Notes: generated by a model from the letters alone, not told the origin. A DNA stretch of 64,000 nucleotides from Parasphaerochaeta coccoides DSM 17374 (GCF_000208385.1 NC_015436.1:1488001-1552000); one strand, 5' to 3'. Shown: positions 1-10,210, counted from the stretch's first letter. Made by a program: numbers and translations.

Positions 1-77
1 ATGTAGTAATTGTTTCTGTGGGGGCTATACTTTCTCAAGCGCAGGAACACCGGCGCATACCGCAGGAGGATCAGTCA

Positions 78-2597
78 ATGAATTTCTTGAGGGACACGCT
101 GGAAAATGGATATGTCACCCGCTGGTTGGTGAGTGAAACGCATGCCGAGATTATCAAGGCGACACCGGTCAGTATCGAAAAGAAATCTAACGTGTGGGAA
201 GGTTCTCCGGCAGCGGCTTCCCATGAAAACCCCATCAGGACGAACTTCCTTGAGGAAAAAACAAGGAACAGACCCCCTTGTCCGAAATTCGGGACTCCCC
301 GGCCGGATTCAACCGTTATGCTCAATGGGACGGAACATCCCGTCCACGTGCGTTTTCCTTTCGGCGACCCGGTCGTCGCCCTGTCCGGATTCTGGCCGGT
401 ACCGACATGGATAAGCTCCGCAGCATATACGGTCGTAACATCTCCCGTCGCACAGAATGTCATAATGGAAATAGGAATCCAGGGAGGTCTTTCCCTGTGG
501 ATCAACAACGTCCTGGCAGCCGACTACCGTCCCTACAGAAGAAATGAACTCTGCAAACAAACGTTCGCAACCAACCTGTCGGCAGGAGACAACCAATTTA
601 TTGTGGCATGGGACGAATTTGCCGAACGCGACACGGAATGTTCGTTCTCCATCAGGCTTTTCCCGGAGCTTGAAGAACTCGGACAGAAAGTCCCGATAGG
701 AAACAGGGATACGGAGGAGATACAAAAACTTGAGCATGCCGTGGCCAGTCTTGCCTTCACAAGAAATCATTTTACTGAAGGCTATGTGAGCCTGACGTGT
801 GCGCATCCGTATGATGACTCCCCTTTCTCCGTGGAACTAACAGGAGCTACGGAGGAGAATGAGATGCTCGGCATCCTTCATACCGTCAGGGCTGTCTTCC
901 CGCCGAAGACGGCGTTGACTTCCCTGGGCTCTTGTGAGACTTTCCCCCTTGGATTCCTTCGCTTCACGGTGAAGACCCACGTAGCAGGCATGCCGGTGAC
1001 GTCCCGCATCACTATGGAGAATCTTCCTTCTTCGGTGCTTCCTTCTCCCGCACGCACCGTCAGAGAAAGAAAACGCCAGGCTTTTGCATTCCTGGCACAG
1101 TACGGAGAACAGAACGCCAACAGAGCGGTCGCACTACTCCATGAACACGGAGACCCCGCTGAGATAGAAATCATCCTGCGCAGGCAGATCGGCTTCATCA
1201 ACCGGAGAAGCGACTGTAGCGACTTCTACCTCCCTTATTTCCCCCATATCCTCCGCACCTTTTCTTCTTCTGGTATGATCAAAAAAGAAACTCTCTCTGA
1301 CATGAAGCGCTGCATCCTGGATTTCAGATATTGGCACGATGAACCCGGTGATGACGCAATGTGGTTCTACAGCGAGAACCATGCCCTCATGTTCCACGTC
1401 TGCCAACTCATATGCGGTGAACTGTACCCAGATGAAATATTCACGAACAGCGGCATGAACGGACGTCAGATGCAGGAAAAGGCGAAAAAGCTACTCTATG
1501 AATGGTTCGATGCGTTCTTCAGGAACGGTTTCACCGAATGGAACAGCCCTCCATACCTCCCGATCGATTCGCTCGGTTTTGCCAGCCTTTACGCACAGAC
1601 TTCCGACAGTCGTCTGAAGGAACTGGCCCGCAAGGCATTGGACTACATCTTCCGGCTGTTGGCCATCCACTCCCTCAATGGCATCTTCTGCACTACCGCA
1701 GGGCGGACATACCTGAAAGAACTGATGGGGAATAACTCGAACTGTCCTTCATTCATCAATTTCATCGGATATGGCCGCGGCAACGCAAGCCATGCGGGAA
1801 AGGGCGTTGTTTCCCTCTGCTTTTCTGATTATGAGCCTCCCGGAGAATATGAACGTTTCCACGACATCCCGGAAGGCAAGGCCCTGCTCTGCCAGTCCAC
1901 CCACGGCTACCAGGGATACGCGGACATCTATGCATATAAGACTCACCGATACCTGCTGAGTACCGCGAATGATTTCCGCCCCGGATACCGGGGCTTCCAG
2001 GAAGATATCGTGCATGCACTGTTCAGCGCCACTGAACAGACATGGGTGAACCATCCTGGGGAATTTGCCACATTCGGAAGCGCTCGCCCGTCATATTGGG
2101 CGGGAAGCGGAACCCTGCCCCGCGCCAACCAATACAAAAACTTTGCAAGCATCATATTCAACATCGACGCTTCACATCCCGTTTCCTTCACCCATGCCTA
2201 TCTCCCCCTGATGGAATTTTCAGACTGGTCTCAGCGTGGCCCCTGGGTCTTCGTCCATGCCCGCAACGGAGCCTACGGAGCGCTTTATAATTCGGCAGGC
2301 CTGGTACGGCAGACATTCGGAGCCAATTCCGACAGGGAATTCATCAGTTTCAGTAAAAAGAGCATATGGTTCATCAGGGTCTCCGACAGCTGTGAATTTG
2401 CATCGTTCGGAGAGTTCTGCAACGCACTGGAGGCGGCACCTCTCCATAGGGATGAAGACAGTTCAGGGTATGTCTTCACGGATCCGCGACTAGGAAAGCT
2501 CTCTGCGTCATGGACGTCCTCTCTGACTGTAGACGGAACAGCTGTGAAGTACACAGGTTTTACGCCAGAGGGAACCCTGACATGGGAAGATTTCTGA
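78..2597 (+). CDS. Uncharacterised 839-aa protein of glycan-use operon (possible lyase-like fold)
   Basis: I do not recognise this protein with confidence. The start is ATG 78, because GCAGGAGGA lies just upstream; an in-frame GTG at 18 lacks a good site. No signal peptide is visible, so a cytoplasmic location is likely. Roughly, residues 1-310 look beta-rich, 320-600 are helical with many Trp, Tyr, His and Asn residues (WFYSENHALMFH, YGRGNASHAGKG), and the remainder is beta-rich. A helical toroid followed by a beta domain is the layout of heparinase-type polysaccharide lyases, but I see no decisive catalytic motif. It heads a run of same-strand genes: sugar ABC transporter, GH38 mannosidase and GH105 hydrolase. 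GH105 enzymes act on unsaturated uronides released by lyases, so a lyase role is an attractive guess only. Confidence 0.6.
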   Translation: MNFLRDTLENGYVTRWLVSETHAEIIKATPVSIEKKSNVWEGSPAAASHENPIRTNFLEEKTRNRPPCPKFGTPRPDSTVMLNGTEHPVHVRFPFGDPVVALSGFWPVPTWISSAAYTVVTSPVAQNVIMEIGIQGGLSLWINNVLAADYRPYRRNELCKQTFATNLSAGDNQFIVAWDEFAERDTECSFSIRLFPELEELGQKVPIGNRDTEEIQKLEHAVASLAFTRNHFTEGYVSLTCAHPYDDSPFSVELTGATEENEMLGILHTVRAVFPPKTALTSLGSCETFPLGFLRFTVKTHVAGMPVTSRITMENLPSSVLPSPARTVRERKRQAFAFLAQYGEQNANRAVALLHEHGDPAEIEIILRRQIGFINRRSDCSDFYLPYFPHILRTFSSSGMIKKETLSDMKRCILDFRYWHDEPGDDAMWFYSENHALMFHVCQLICGELYPDEIFTNSGMNGRQMQEKAKKLLYEWFDAFFRNGFTEWNSPPYLPIDSLGFASLYAQTSDSRLKELARKALDYIFRLLAIHSLNGIFCTTAGRTYLKELMGNNSNCPSFINFIGYGRGNASHAGKGVVSLCFSDYEPPGEYERFHDIPEGKALLCQSTHGYQGYADIYAYKTHRYLLSTANDFRPGYRGFQEDIVHALFSATEQTWVNHPGEFATFGSARPSYWAGSGTLPRANQYKNFASIIFNIDASHPVSFTHAYLPLMEFSDWSQRGPWVFVHARNGAYGALYNSAGLVRQTFGANSDREFISFSKKSIWFIRVSDSCEFASFGEFCNALEAAPLHRDEDSSGYVFTDPRLGKLSASWTSSLTVDGTAVKYTGFTPEGTLTWEDF

Positions 2598-2756
2598 GGA
2601 GAATGAGCAATAAATGCAATATATACAGGCTAATCTGAACAATTACTTTGTAGATTACGCTCATCCGCCCTATATACTTGTGCTATGCAGGGACCTATCC
2701 CGTCATGGGAGAACAATTCCCTGCTGAACGACAGGAACCCAGAAGGAGGATATCGT

Positions 2757-4028
2757 ATGAAAAAGTTTCTTGCATGCCTGCTGATACTCACAGTAGCCGC
2801 GACGATGCTTTTCGCGGGAGGAGGCCGAGAAAAAGCCGCAGAAGCCCAACCCCTGAAAGTCATGCTTTCTGAAGAACCTGCGACGGGGGACGCCCTGGTT
2901 TCGACTCTTCAGAAATGGGCTGACGAAACGGGGAATAAGTTGGACATCATAATCATCCCGTATGAGGATCAGCTGACCAAGTTCCCACTGATGGCCAAGA
3001 ACAAGGATCTGCCTGATCTCTTGGCGACGACACGTCTGACACGCCTGTATCCTGAGGAATTCATTGACCTGACTGAAGTCCTTGACATCTCAATCTTCGA
3101 ACCTCAGGCACTGAAGATCATTGGACAGGATTACAAGACCAACAAGAACACCACAGTCCCGCAGCAGTTCACAATCACAACAGTCTTCTACAACAAGGAC
3201 GCCTTCTTGAGAGCAGGAATCACTCCTCCGTCCATAGCCAAGCCGTGGACGACCGAAGAACTGTACGAAAATGCCCAGCTCCTCGTCCAGAAGGGAGGCG
3301 TCAAATACGGTATTGCCGTGGATGCATCGCGCGCCCGCTATGACAACCTCATGTACATCAACGGAGGCTCCATGGTCATCCAGGATGGAGATTCGTTCAA
3401 GGTCGCAATCAACAGCCCGCAGAACATCGAGGCCCTGGAAAAATTCGTAATGTGGAACAATACTGTCATGCCCAAAGCAATCTGGGCGGGCGGCACGACC
3501 GACAACCCAGGCGACTATTTCAAGAACGGTGACGTCGGAATCTATTTCTCCGGTACATGGAACTACAATTCTTTCTACAATCAAATCAAGAGCTTTGCAT
3601 GGGGAATCATGCCCTCTCCAACTGGTAGCGCAGGTCCGAGCGCAATCCTGGGAGGAAGCGGCCTTGCAATACCGAACGAAGGCAAACAGAAGACCCTTGC
3701 GATCAGCTTCCTCAAATGGTTCTACGAAAAGCCAGAGAACTTCCAGTATTACCTTGAGCTGGACAAGGGACTTTCTTCCCTGAAGGGGGTATCTTATTCT
3801 CCTTCCGATCCGAACGTCGCTGCGGACTATGCCGTGATGCAGGCGGAGGTCGGCAAGGTAGCCGATACATTCATTGTCGATGAAAGCTCAATGTGGAGGA
3901 ACTTCTACGACAACGAATATCGTGACGCCCTCAAGCAGACAGTGAACGGAGACATCACTGCTGAGAAAGCCCTGACTGACTTTGCACGACTGCTCTCCAT
4001 CAAGTCAGGCTGGCAGATGGCTTATTGA
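2757..4028 (+). CDS. ABC transporter sugar-binding protein (family 1 extracellular solute-binding)
   Basis: This is the periplasmic receptor of a carbohydrate ABC importer, 423 aa. The start is ATG 2757 behind AGAAGGAGGA; the longer in-frame ORF from 2685 is rejected. Residues 1-21 form a typical Sec signal (MKKFLACLLILTVAATMLFA) with no lipobox Cys, so it is probably cleaved by signal peptidase I rather than lipidated. The body has the family pattern: an early LKVMLSEEPATGD strand, a YGIAVDASRARY segment, and a late GGSGLAIPNEGKQKTLA loop followed by an AISFLKWFYEKPENFQYY helix, as in UgpB/MalE-type proteins. Two permeases follow directly. The ligand cannot be read from the sequence; the mannosidase and uronyl hydrolase downstream suggest an oligosaccharide. 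Confidence 0.93.
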   Translation: MKKFLACLLILTVAATMLFAGGGREKAAEAQPLKVMLSEEPATGDALVSTLQKWADETGNKLDIIIIPYEDQLTKFPLMAKNKDLPDLLATTRLTRLYPEEFIDLTEVLDISIFEPQALKIIGQDYKTNKNTTVPQQFTITTVFYNKDAFLRAGITPPSIAKPWTTEELYENAQLLVQKGGVKYGIAVDASRARYDNLMYINGGSMVIQDGDSFKVAINSPQNIEALEKFVMWNNTVMPKAIWAGGTTDNPGDYFKNGDVGIYFSGTWNYNSFYNQIKSFAWGIMPSPTGSAGPSAILGGSGLAIPNEGKQKTLAISFLKWFYEKPENFQYYLELDKGLSSLKGVSYSPSDPNVAADYAVMQAEVGKVADTFIVDESSMWRNFYDNEYRDALKQTVNGDITAEKALTDFARLLSIKSGWQMAY

Positions 4029-4034
4029 CCCTAT

Positions 4035-4075
4035 GGGCCGCGGCTCTTGCGCGGTCCGTCCTCTTCCGGGGAAGA
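4035..4075 (+). promoter_or_regulatory. Paired hairpins between binding-protein and permease genes
   Basis: GGGCCGCG at 4035-4042 pairs with CGCGGTCC at 4050-4057 (one G-U pair). A second stem uses TCTTCC and GGAAGA near 4062-4075. No U-run follows the first stem. Such hairpins after a binding-protein gene commonly protect the upstream mRNA or reduce read-through, so that receptor outnumbers permease. That role is inferred. Confidence 0.4.
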
Positions 4076-4120
4076 AGACACCATGTTTTCTTCCCCTACA
4101 TACAGGAATACGGAAAAGAA

Positions 4121-5002
4121 ATGACGCATACACGTTTCAGACGCATGCATACCCGCTCTTTCTGGATGTTCGTCGCTCCTTGCGCGATCCTTTTCTCAAT
4201 CTTCTTTCTTGTTCCCTTGCTGCTCAGCATAGGGTTTTCCTTCACAAATTATGACGGATGGAAGACAATGGAGTTCATCGGGCTGAGAAACTACAGGGAA
4301 CTGTTCTCCGATGCCAGGTTCTACGGGGCTCTCGGCAGAACGCTTGTCTATGCACTGTTCAGCCTTCCCTTCAAAGTGAGCATCCCGCTGCTCGTCGCAT
4401 TGCTGATGACATCACCCAATGTCATCGGGAAAGGTCTGGCGCGTACCTTAATTTACATTCCCGTGTTGCTCAGCTCCCTGGTCGTCGGTATAACGATCAA
4501 CTGGATGTTCAGCGCGGAGTACGGAGTCGTGAACTATATCATCGGCCTTCTTGGTGGAAGGTTCCTTGAGTGGGCACTCAATCCGAAGTTGGCTACGTTC
4601 GTCATCAGCTTTGCCTCGAACTGGGCATCGACAGGTTTCTACATGATCATTTTCATAGGCGGAATCTCCAACATCTCCAAGGATATATGTGAAGCCGCCT
4701 ACATCGACGGCTGCAACAGCATCCAGATGTTCTTCAACATAACCATCCCGATGCTCTCGCCGACGACCTTTCTCGTCACCCTGCTCTCAACAGTGAACCT
4801 GTTGAAAGAATACGCCCTTGTCCAGGGCATCACACAGGGCGGCCCTGGTCTGAACACTACTTTCCTCATCCAGTTCATCTTCGACAAAGGATTCTCCCAA
4901 ATGCAGCATGGCTACGCCTCCGCCATCTCACTCGTCGCCATGGTGCTGTTCGCAACCATTTCATTCGTGCAGTTCAAGCTGAGCAATGGAGGGGACTCCT
5001 GA
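4121..5002 (+). CDS. ABC sugar transporter permease, MalF/UgpA type
   Basis: Inner-membrane permease of a carbohydrate importer, 293 aa. ATG 4121 is preferred over the upstream in-frame start at 4025, because it begins MTHTRFRRMHTRSFWMF, a basic stretch leading into the first membrane helix. About six hydrophobic helices are visible. The cytoplasmic EAA loop that docks on the ATPase is present near residue 200 (EAAYIDGCNSIQMFFNITIP). No ATP-binding subunit is encoded nearby, so a shared MsiK/UgpC-like ATPase elsewhere is expected; this follows family practice and is not seen here. The second permease starts one base after this stop codon. Confidence 0.93.
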   Translation: MTHTRFRRMHTRSFWMFVAPCAILFSIFFLVPLLLSIGFSFTNYDGWKTMEFIGLRNYRELFSDARFYGALGRTLVYALFSLPFKVSIPLLVALLMTSPNVIGKGLARTLIYIPVLLSSLVVGITINWMFSAEYGVVNYIIGLLGGRFLEWALNPKLATFVISFASNWASTGFYMIIFIGGISNISKDICEAAYIDGCNSIQMFFNITIPMLSPTTFLVTLLSTVNLLKEYALVQGITQGGPGLNTTFLIQFIFDKGFSQMQHGYASAISLVAMVLFATISFVQFKLSNGGDS

Positions 5003-5003
5003 A

Positions 5004-5855
5004 ATGAAAGAAAACATCAGACACATATCCCGCATCCGTCTGGGGAAGAAGGCGGCAATGACAATCCTCACCTATGTGACGGCTCTTCTCATCCTGTTCC
5101 CGATAGTATGGTTGGTACTCAGTTCCTTCAAGGAAACAGTAGAACTGTTCGCGCATCCTCTCCGTCTTTTTCCAGGAACGTTCTCCACGGCGCACTACGC
5201 CAGCGTACTGGGCAACAGGTTCATAAGATACGTCGGCAACAGCTTCTTCCTGGCCATTGTCGGGACAGCAATCACATTGGTCATCAGTTCCATGTGCGGC
5301 TATGCGCTGGCTGTCTACCGCTTCCATCTGAGGTATACGAACATAGTGTTCGGCATGTTCCTGCTCGGCACACTGATTCCTGGAGAAACACTGACGATAC
5401 CTCAGGTCACGGTCATCAGTGCGCTTGGACTGTACAACAATATCTGGGGAGTCATCCTGCCGGTAGTGACAACGACAACGGGCATCTTCATGTTCCGCCA
5501 GCATTATATGTCTTTGCCGCTTTCCTTCGTGGAAGCGGCGCGGATCGATGGAAGCAGCGAATTCCAGACTTTTCTGCGGATCATGCTTCCCCTCGGTACA
5601 TCGTCCGTCGTCACTCTTGCAATCTTCAGTTTCATGTGGCGGTGGAACGACTACATCCTTCCGCTGCTTGTGCTGAGTGACCAGAGGAACTATACTATTC
5701 AAATAGCGATCAAGAACTATATCGGTTTCAATGGAGTGGACTGGAGCAGTATACTTGCGGCATCGGTTATGTCCATCATCCCCGTCATCATCATCTTCGC
5801 TATCCTGCAACGACATATCACAGGAGGTCTGGCGGCATCCGGTGTGAAGGGATGA
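5004..5855 (+). CDS. ABC sugar transporter permease, MalG/UgpE type
   Basis: Second inner-membrane permease of the importer, 283 aa. ATG 5004 follows GGAGGGG at 4988-4994, inside the end of the first permease gene, so the two are translationally coupled. The 4986 ATG in the same frame is rejected because it overlaps the ribosome-binding site. Six membrane helices are predicted. The EAA loop reads EAARIDGSSEFQTFLRIMLP near residue 190, matching the MalG side of the family. It pairs with the preceding permease to form the heterodimeric channel. Substrate is undetermined. Confidence 0.93.
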   Translation: MKENIRHISRIRLGKKAAMTILTYVTALLILFPIVWLVLSSFKETVELFAHPLRLFPGTFSTAHYASVLGNRFIRYVGNSFFLAIVGTAITLVISSMCGYALAVYRFHLRYTNIVFGMFLLGTLIPGETLTIPQVTVISALGLYNNIWGVILPVVTTTTGIFMFRQHYMSLPLSFVEAARIDGSSEFQTFLRIMLPLGTSSVVTLAIFSFMWRWNDYILPLLVLSDQRNYTIQIAIKNYIGFNGVDWSSILAASVMSIIPVIIIFAILQRHITGGLAASGVKG

Positions 5856-5915
5856 TCCAGGAACGCCGATGAGAACATCCACACATCCAAGAATACGCCT
5901 GAATCCGGACATACC

Positions 5916-8900
5916 ATGAACAAAACCTATTTCACCGACAGCATGGCGCCCCTGTTGGATATGTTGAAACGGCGCGCCCTTTCAGACCGAACGCCCGTCA
6001 CGGGAGTATCGCGCGCCGCGTGCGGCTACCATGGATGGCAGCAGGATCATGCTGGCCTCCCGTGGGAAGAAGCTCCGTCCTCCCTGTCGTCCTCTCTGCC
6101 ATTCGGAGGATCTGAGAGTCACTGCCTGTTCAAGGCACATCTTTCCGTCCCCCCCGGCATGAAGGGACGGCATCCTGTCTGTCTGGTCGAGACTGGAGCG
6201 ACAGACATCTGGAATTACGACAATCCGCAATTCATTGTTTTCCTTGACGGACGAATGACATGCGGTCTGGATGTCAACCATACGGAATTCGACATCCCTG
6301 ACTCAGACAACCCACTTGAGCTTATTCTCTACGCATACTGCTCCTCAAAATATCCTGATGCCCATCTGAATCTTGCCATGGCAAGCAGAGATGACGATAT
6401 CACAGGTCTGTACTACGACCTCCTTGTCCTCTATGAAACAGCGATTGAGCTTCCCGATGAGAATCCCGCCTACAGCCTGCTTGTCCGGACTTGCATGGAG
6501 GCCGCCAGACTCCTTGACACACGGAATCTCACATCTGCCGCGTTCCACCAGTCAATCCTGCAAGCGCGGGCTTTCATCCTGAATCAGAAAGCTCTTGGCA
6601 CTCCCGAAGGCTCCCGTCCCGTGCTGGTCGCTGCCGTCGGACACAGCCATATCGATGTCGCATGGCTGTGGACGCTTGACCAGACGCGGGAAAAAACCTT
6701 GCGCAGCTTCTCCACTGTCGATTACCTGATGGACAGATATCCTTCCTATGTCTTCAGCGGAAGCCAGCCGCAGCTCTATGACTTTGTCCGCGAAGAAAGT
6801 CCGGAGCTTTATTCCCGCATAAAGCGCCGTGTGGACGAAGGGCGTTGGGAGATAGAAGGGGGAATGTGGGTGGAAAGCGACTGCAACCTGCCCAGCGGAG
6901 AATCCCTTGTCAGGCAGTTCCTCTATGGAAAGAGGTTCATATCGGAAGAGTTTGGAAGACAGTCCCGCGTCCTGTGGCTTCCCGATACTTTTGGCTTCAA
7001 TGCAAACCTTCCCCAAATCATGAAACAGTGTGGAACAGACTATTTCATGACGACAAAGCTTGGCTGGAATGAGTCGGACACCATGCCCCATGATACGTTC
7101 ATCTGGACGGGAATTGACGGCAGCACAGTCCTCGTCCATATGGTCACGACAAAGAACCATGCATCACCTGTCAGTCTTCTGAAGAATCTCGGTCCGACCA
7201 CATACAACGGGCTGCTGAACGCCAGCCAGGTCATGGGAACCTGGCAGCGGTATCAGGACAAGACTGTCTCGTCTTCCGTCCTGCACTGCTACGGATATGG
7301 TGATGGCGGGGGAGGTCCGACCGCCGCAATGCTTGAACAGGGTGCGCGTTTTGCCGATGGCGTTCCCGGTTGCCTCCGGGTGCATCCTTCCACGGTGCGG
7401 GAGTTCTTCGAGAATCTCGAAAGAACCACGGCAGGAGAGCAACTGCCCTCATGGTACGGAGAGCTGTACCTGCAATACCATCAAGGGACATTCACCACGA
7501 TGGCCGGAAGCAAGAAATACAACAGGGTGAGCGAGCAGCAGACAATGGATACAGAATTCTTCAGAACCGTGCTCTGGCAGCTCCAAGTCGGCGGAACGTA
7601 TCCCCATGAAAAGTTGGAAGACATATGGAAAGCGATACTCCTCAACCAGTTCCATGACATCCTTCCGGGAAGCTCGATACGGCAGGTGTATGAAGACTCA
7701 TGGAAGCAGTATGAGAAAATCGGGAGAGAAAACTCCGTCTTGACGAAAGATTCTCTCATGCTCCTTTCCGCACAAACCAAAGCCCGCAAAGGAGACATTG
7801 TGGTCTTCAATACCACAGGTTTCACACGAAATGCTTTGGTCTCCGTTTCTTGTGACATGCCGGAGGGCATCCGTGCCGCAGACGGTGAAGCCTTGCCGTC
7901 CACAGTTTCCGGCGGAACACTGACTTTCCTGGCGAGAGGAATACCAGCGAAAGGCTGGAAGGTATTCTCCCCTGTCCCGCGCAGGAAAGAAGATGAGCTT
8001 CCACCAGCATTCTCCTTCTCGGAAAATCATGTGGAGACACCTTTCCATACCATCGATTTCGACGATGATGGATATATCCGTTCTTTGCTCGACAAAACGG
8101 AAGACCGGCAGCTTGTCCCTTATGGAGGAAGAATCAACGTCATGCGATTGCATGAAGATCTTCCGCGTGAATACGATGCATGGAATATCGGCAAACAGGG
8201 AGATGCCATCTGGTGGGATGTCACAGGCTCCCATGAGCTTTCCTGCACGGAGATATCACCGTTATGCATGAAACTCACTTTACGCAGATCCTTCGGCAAA
8301 TCCGCGCTTGTCCAGGACATTCTTTTTTACAGTCATACAGCACGTATCGACTTCCGGACGGAAGTGGACTGGCAAGAAGACCACAAGATGTTGAGGGTAC
8401 TGTTTCCGCTGGACATCCACGCATACAGGGCGACATGCGACATTGCTTTTGGTACGTGGGAACGGGATACCCATGCCAACACAAGCTGGGATGAGGCGCG
8501 TTTTGAAGTCCCCGCCCACAAGTGGACTGATGTCAGTGAAGCAGGTTACGGAGCGGCGCTTCTCAATACATGTAAATATGGTTATTCCGTCCATGACGGA
8601 GTCATAGCCCTGTCGCTTCTCCGTTCCCCGGCGCATCCGAATCCTGATGCGGACAGAGGCCGCCATATATTCACATATGCACTGCTACCCCATGCGGGAA
8701 CATACAGGGAAGGGAACGTCGTCCAGGAAGGATATGACCTACAGTTTCCCCTCCTCTCCCTGCGTATGGAGGCGGATGGCTCCGGTTTCCTGCCCTCCTG
8801 CTTCTCATTCGTTTCGGTCAACGCTCCGAATATCGTCATAGAGACGGTCAAGAAATGCGAAGAACGGGAAAGCATGGCACTCCGGTTGTATGAAGCTCAC

Positions 8901-9113
8901 GGCAAAGCCGTACGCTGCTCCCTTGCCTCTGTATTCCCGATCGGGGAAGCATGGGAATGTAACGCCCTTGAAGAAAGGAAGTCGCGTCTGCCGTCCGATG
9001 AAAAGGATGGCACGTTGCTTTCATTCAGACCCTTCGAGCTGAAGACAGTAGAGCTTGTCCCTTTCGACAGTGTCTCCGGCCACAATAAAATATCACACCA
9101 GGAACAAGCATGA
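5916..9113 (+). CDS. Alpha-mannosidase, glycoside hydrolase family 38
   Basis: Retaining zinc-dependent alpha-mannosidase of 1065 aa, the usual size for bacterial GH38. The catalytic domain shows the hallmark HSHIDVAWLW at about residues 243-252 (zinc ligands His and Asp) and LPDTFGF with the nucleophile Asp near 357. The segment GRWEIEGGMWVE, which also belongs to the active-site region, lies between them. A long C-terminal beta domain follows, with NIGKQGDAIWWDVTGSHEL and HPNPDADRGRHIFTYALLPH. No signal peptide is evident, so it probably acts in the cytoplasm on imported oligosaccharides. The ribosome-binding site is weak, but the N-terminus is family-like. The last codon overlaps the next gene (ATGA). 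Confidence 0.96.
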   Translation: MNKTYFTDSMAPLLDMLKRRALSDRTPVTGVSRAACGYHGWQQDHAGLPWEEAPSSLSSSLPFGGSESHCLFKAHLSVPPGMKGRHPVCLVETGATDIWNYDNPQFIVFLDGRMTCGLDVNHTEFDIPDSDNPLELILYAYCSSKYPDAHLNLAMASRDDDITGLYYDLLVLYETAIELPDENPAYSLLVRTCMEAARLLDTRNLTSAAFHQSILQARAFILNQKALGTPEGSRPVLVAAVGHSHIDVAWLWTLDQTREKTLRSFSTVDYLMDRYPSYVFSGSQPQLYDFVREESPELYSRIKRRVDEGRWEIEGGMWVESDCNLPSGESLVRQFLYGKRFISEEFGRQSRVLWLPDTFGFNANLPQIMKQCGTDYFMTTKLGWNESDTMPHDTFIWTGIDGSTVLVHMVTTKNHASPVSLLKNLGPTTYNGLLNASQVMGTWQRYQDKTVSSSVLHCYGYGDGGGGPTAAMLEQGARFADGVPGCLRVHPSTVREFFENLERTTAGEQLPSWYGELYLQYHQGTFTTMAGSKKYNRVSEQQTMDTEFFRTVLWQLQVGGTYPHEKLEDIWKAILLNQFHDILPGSSIRQVYEDSWKQYEKIGRENSVLTKDSLMLLSAQTKARKGDIVVFNTTGFTRNALVSVSCDMPEGIRAADGEALPSTVSGGTLTFLARGIPAKGWKVFSPVPRRKEDELPPAFSFSENHVETPFHTIDFDDDGYIRSLLDKTEDRQLVPYGGRINVMRLHEDLPREYDAWNIGKQGDAIWWDVTGSHELSCTEISPLCMKLTLRRSFGKSALVQDILFYSHTARIDFRTEVDWQEDHKMLRVLFPLDIHAYRATCDIAFGTWERDTHANTSWDEARFEVPAHKWTDVSEAGYGAALLNTCKYGYSVHDGVIALSLLRSPAHPNPDADRGRHIFTYALLPHAGTYREGNVVQEGYDLQFPLLSLRMEADGSGFLPSCFSFVSVNAPNIVIETVKKCEERESMALRLYEAHGKAVRCSLASVFPIGEAWECNALEERKSRLPSDEKDGTLLSFRPFELKTVELVPFDSVSGHNKISHQEQA

Positions 9114-10210
9114 ACACATGTGACACCAAGAGCATCCAGACACGGCTCGACCTTCTCGTAGCGGGCTTCGCGCCAGTGCTGTATGCAGATGACGATCCGG
9201 ATTTCATGGCAGGAAAAATCGCTTCGCATCATGACGGGACAGAACGGGAACGGTTCAGATATTGGGAATGGCCCCATGGCATAGGGCTTTTCGGGCTGTG
9301 GAAGCTGTTTGAAAAGGACAGGAACCCCCGCTACCTGGACATGCTCACCACCTATTATGACCAGCGCATAGCCCAGGGGCTTCCAGACAAGAATGTCAAT
9401 ACGATGGCACCAATACTTGCCCTGTCGTACCTCGCCGAGCATACCGGACGTGCCGACTACATGGACATCTGCCGTGAATGGACCGGATGGGTGATGGAAG
9501 GAGGCCTCGACCGCACTGAAGAAGGCGGTTTCCAGCACAGTACATCAGACGACATCAATGAAGGAGAACTATGGGATGACACGTTGATGATGACAGTCCT
9601 TGCCGTCGCGAACGTCGGCCGCATCACAGGGAAGGACTCCTACGTGCAGGAAGCGATATACCAGTTCCTTCTGCATGCCGAGTATCTCGCGGACATCAGG
9701 ACAGGCCTCTGGTACCATGGCTTCACATTCAAGGGAAAGCATCATTTTTCCGAGGCGTTCTGGGGACGTGGCAACTGCTGGGCAACGATAGCCATTCCTG
9801 AGTTCATCAGAATGGTCGAACTTCCCGGAAGCATACGCCGCTATCTGGTGGCCGTCCTGGAACGGCAGGTGAATGCGTTACACCAACGCCAGGATGCCGG
9901 GGGGATGTGGCATACCCTTCTCGATGATCCTTCATCCTACCTGGAAACAAGCGCGACATGCGGCTTCGGGTACGGAATACTGAAATCCATCCATTCCGGA
10001 TTGCTCAACTCCTCATACAAGGACATGGCATTGAAGGCTTTGCCTGCCATCCTTTCACACATTGATGAAAATGGTATAGTCCGGCAAGTCTCATACGGCA
10101 CACCCATGGGGCGTCACGACAAGGATTTCTACAAGAATATTCCCATCCGTCCCATGCCATATGGACAGGCTCTGGCCATGCTCTTCCTGATGGAGGCCAT
10201 GGTTGACTGA
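9110..10210 (+). CDS. Unsaturated uronyl hydrolase, GH105/YteR-like
   Basis: Cytoplasmic (alpha/alpha)6-barrel hydrolase of 366 aa. GH105 and GH88 enzymes remove the 4,5-unsaturated uronic acid that polysaccharide lyases leave at chain ends. Visible motifs are RYWEWPHGIGLFGLW near residue 45, LWDDTLMM with candidate acidic residues Asp156/157, and FWGRGNCWATIAIPEF near 215, the typical WGRGN(G/C)W block. The start overlaps the mannosidase stop as ATGA and has AGGA upstream, so the two enzymes are co-translated. Together they suggest a glycan containing both mannose and uronic acid. Whether the terminal sugar is glucuronyl or rhamnogalacturonyl-linked cannot be told. Confidence 0.9.
   Translation: MNTCDTKSIQTRLDLLVAGFAPVLYADDDPDFMAGKIASHHDGTERERFRYWEWPHGIGLFGLWKLFEKDRNPRYLDMLTTYYDQRIAQGLPDKNVNTMAPILALSYLAEHTGRADYMDICREWTGWVMEGGLDRTEEGGFQHSTSDDINEGELWDDTLMMTVLAVANVGRITGKDSYVQEAIYQFLLHAEYLADIRTGLWYHGFTFKGKHHFSEAFWGRGNCWATIAIPEFIRMVELPGSIRRYLVAVLERQVNALHQRQDAGGMWHTLLDDPSSYLETSATCGFGYGILKSIHSGLLNSSYKDMALKALPAILSHIDENGIVRQVSYGTPMGRHDKDFYKNIPIRPMPYGQALAMLFLMEAMVD

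Noticed and set aside
4974-5912. 312-aa minus-strand ORF opposite the second sugar permease
   Set aside because: Asp/Arg/Cys-rich translation typical of an antisense frame of membrane-protein codons.
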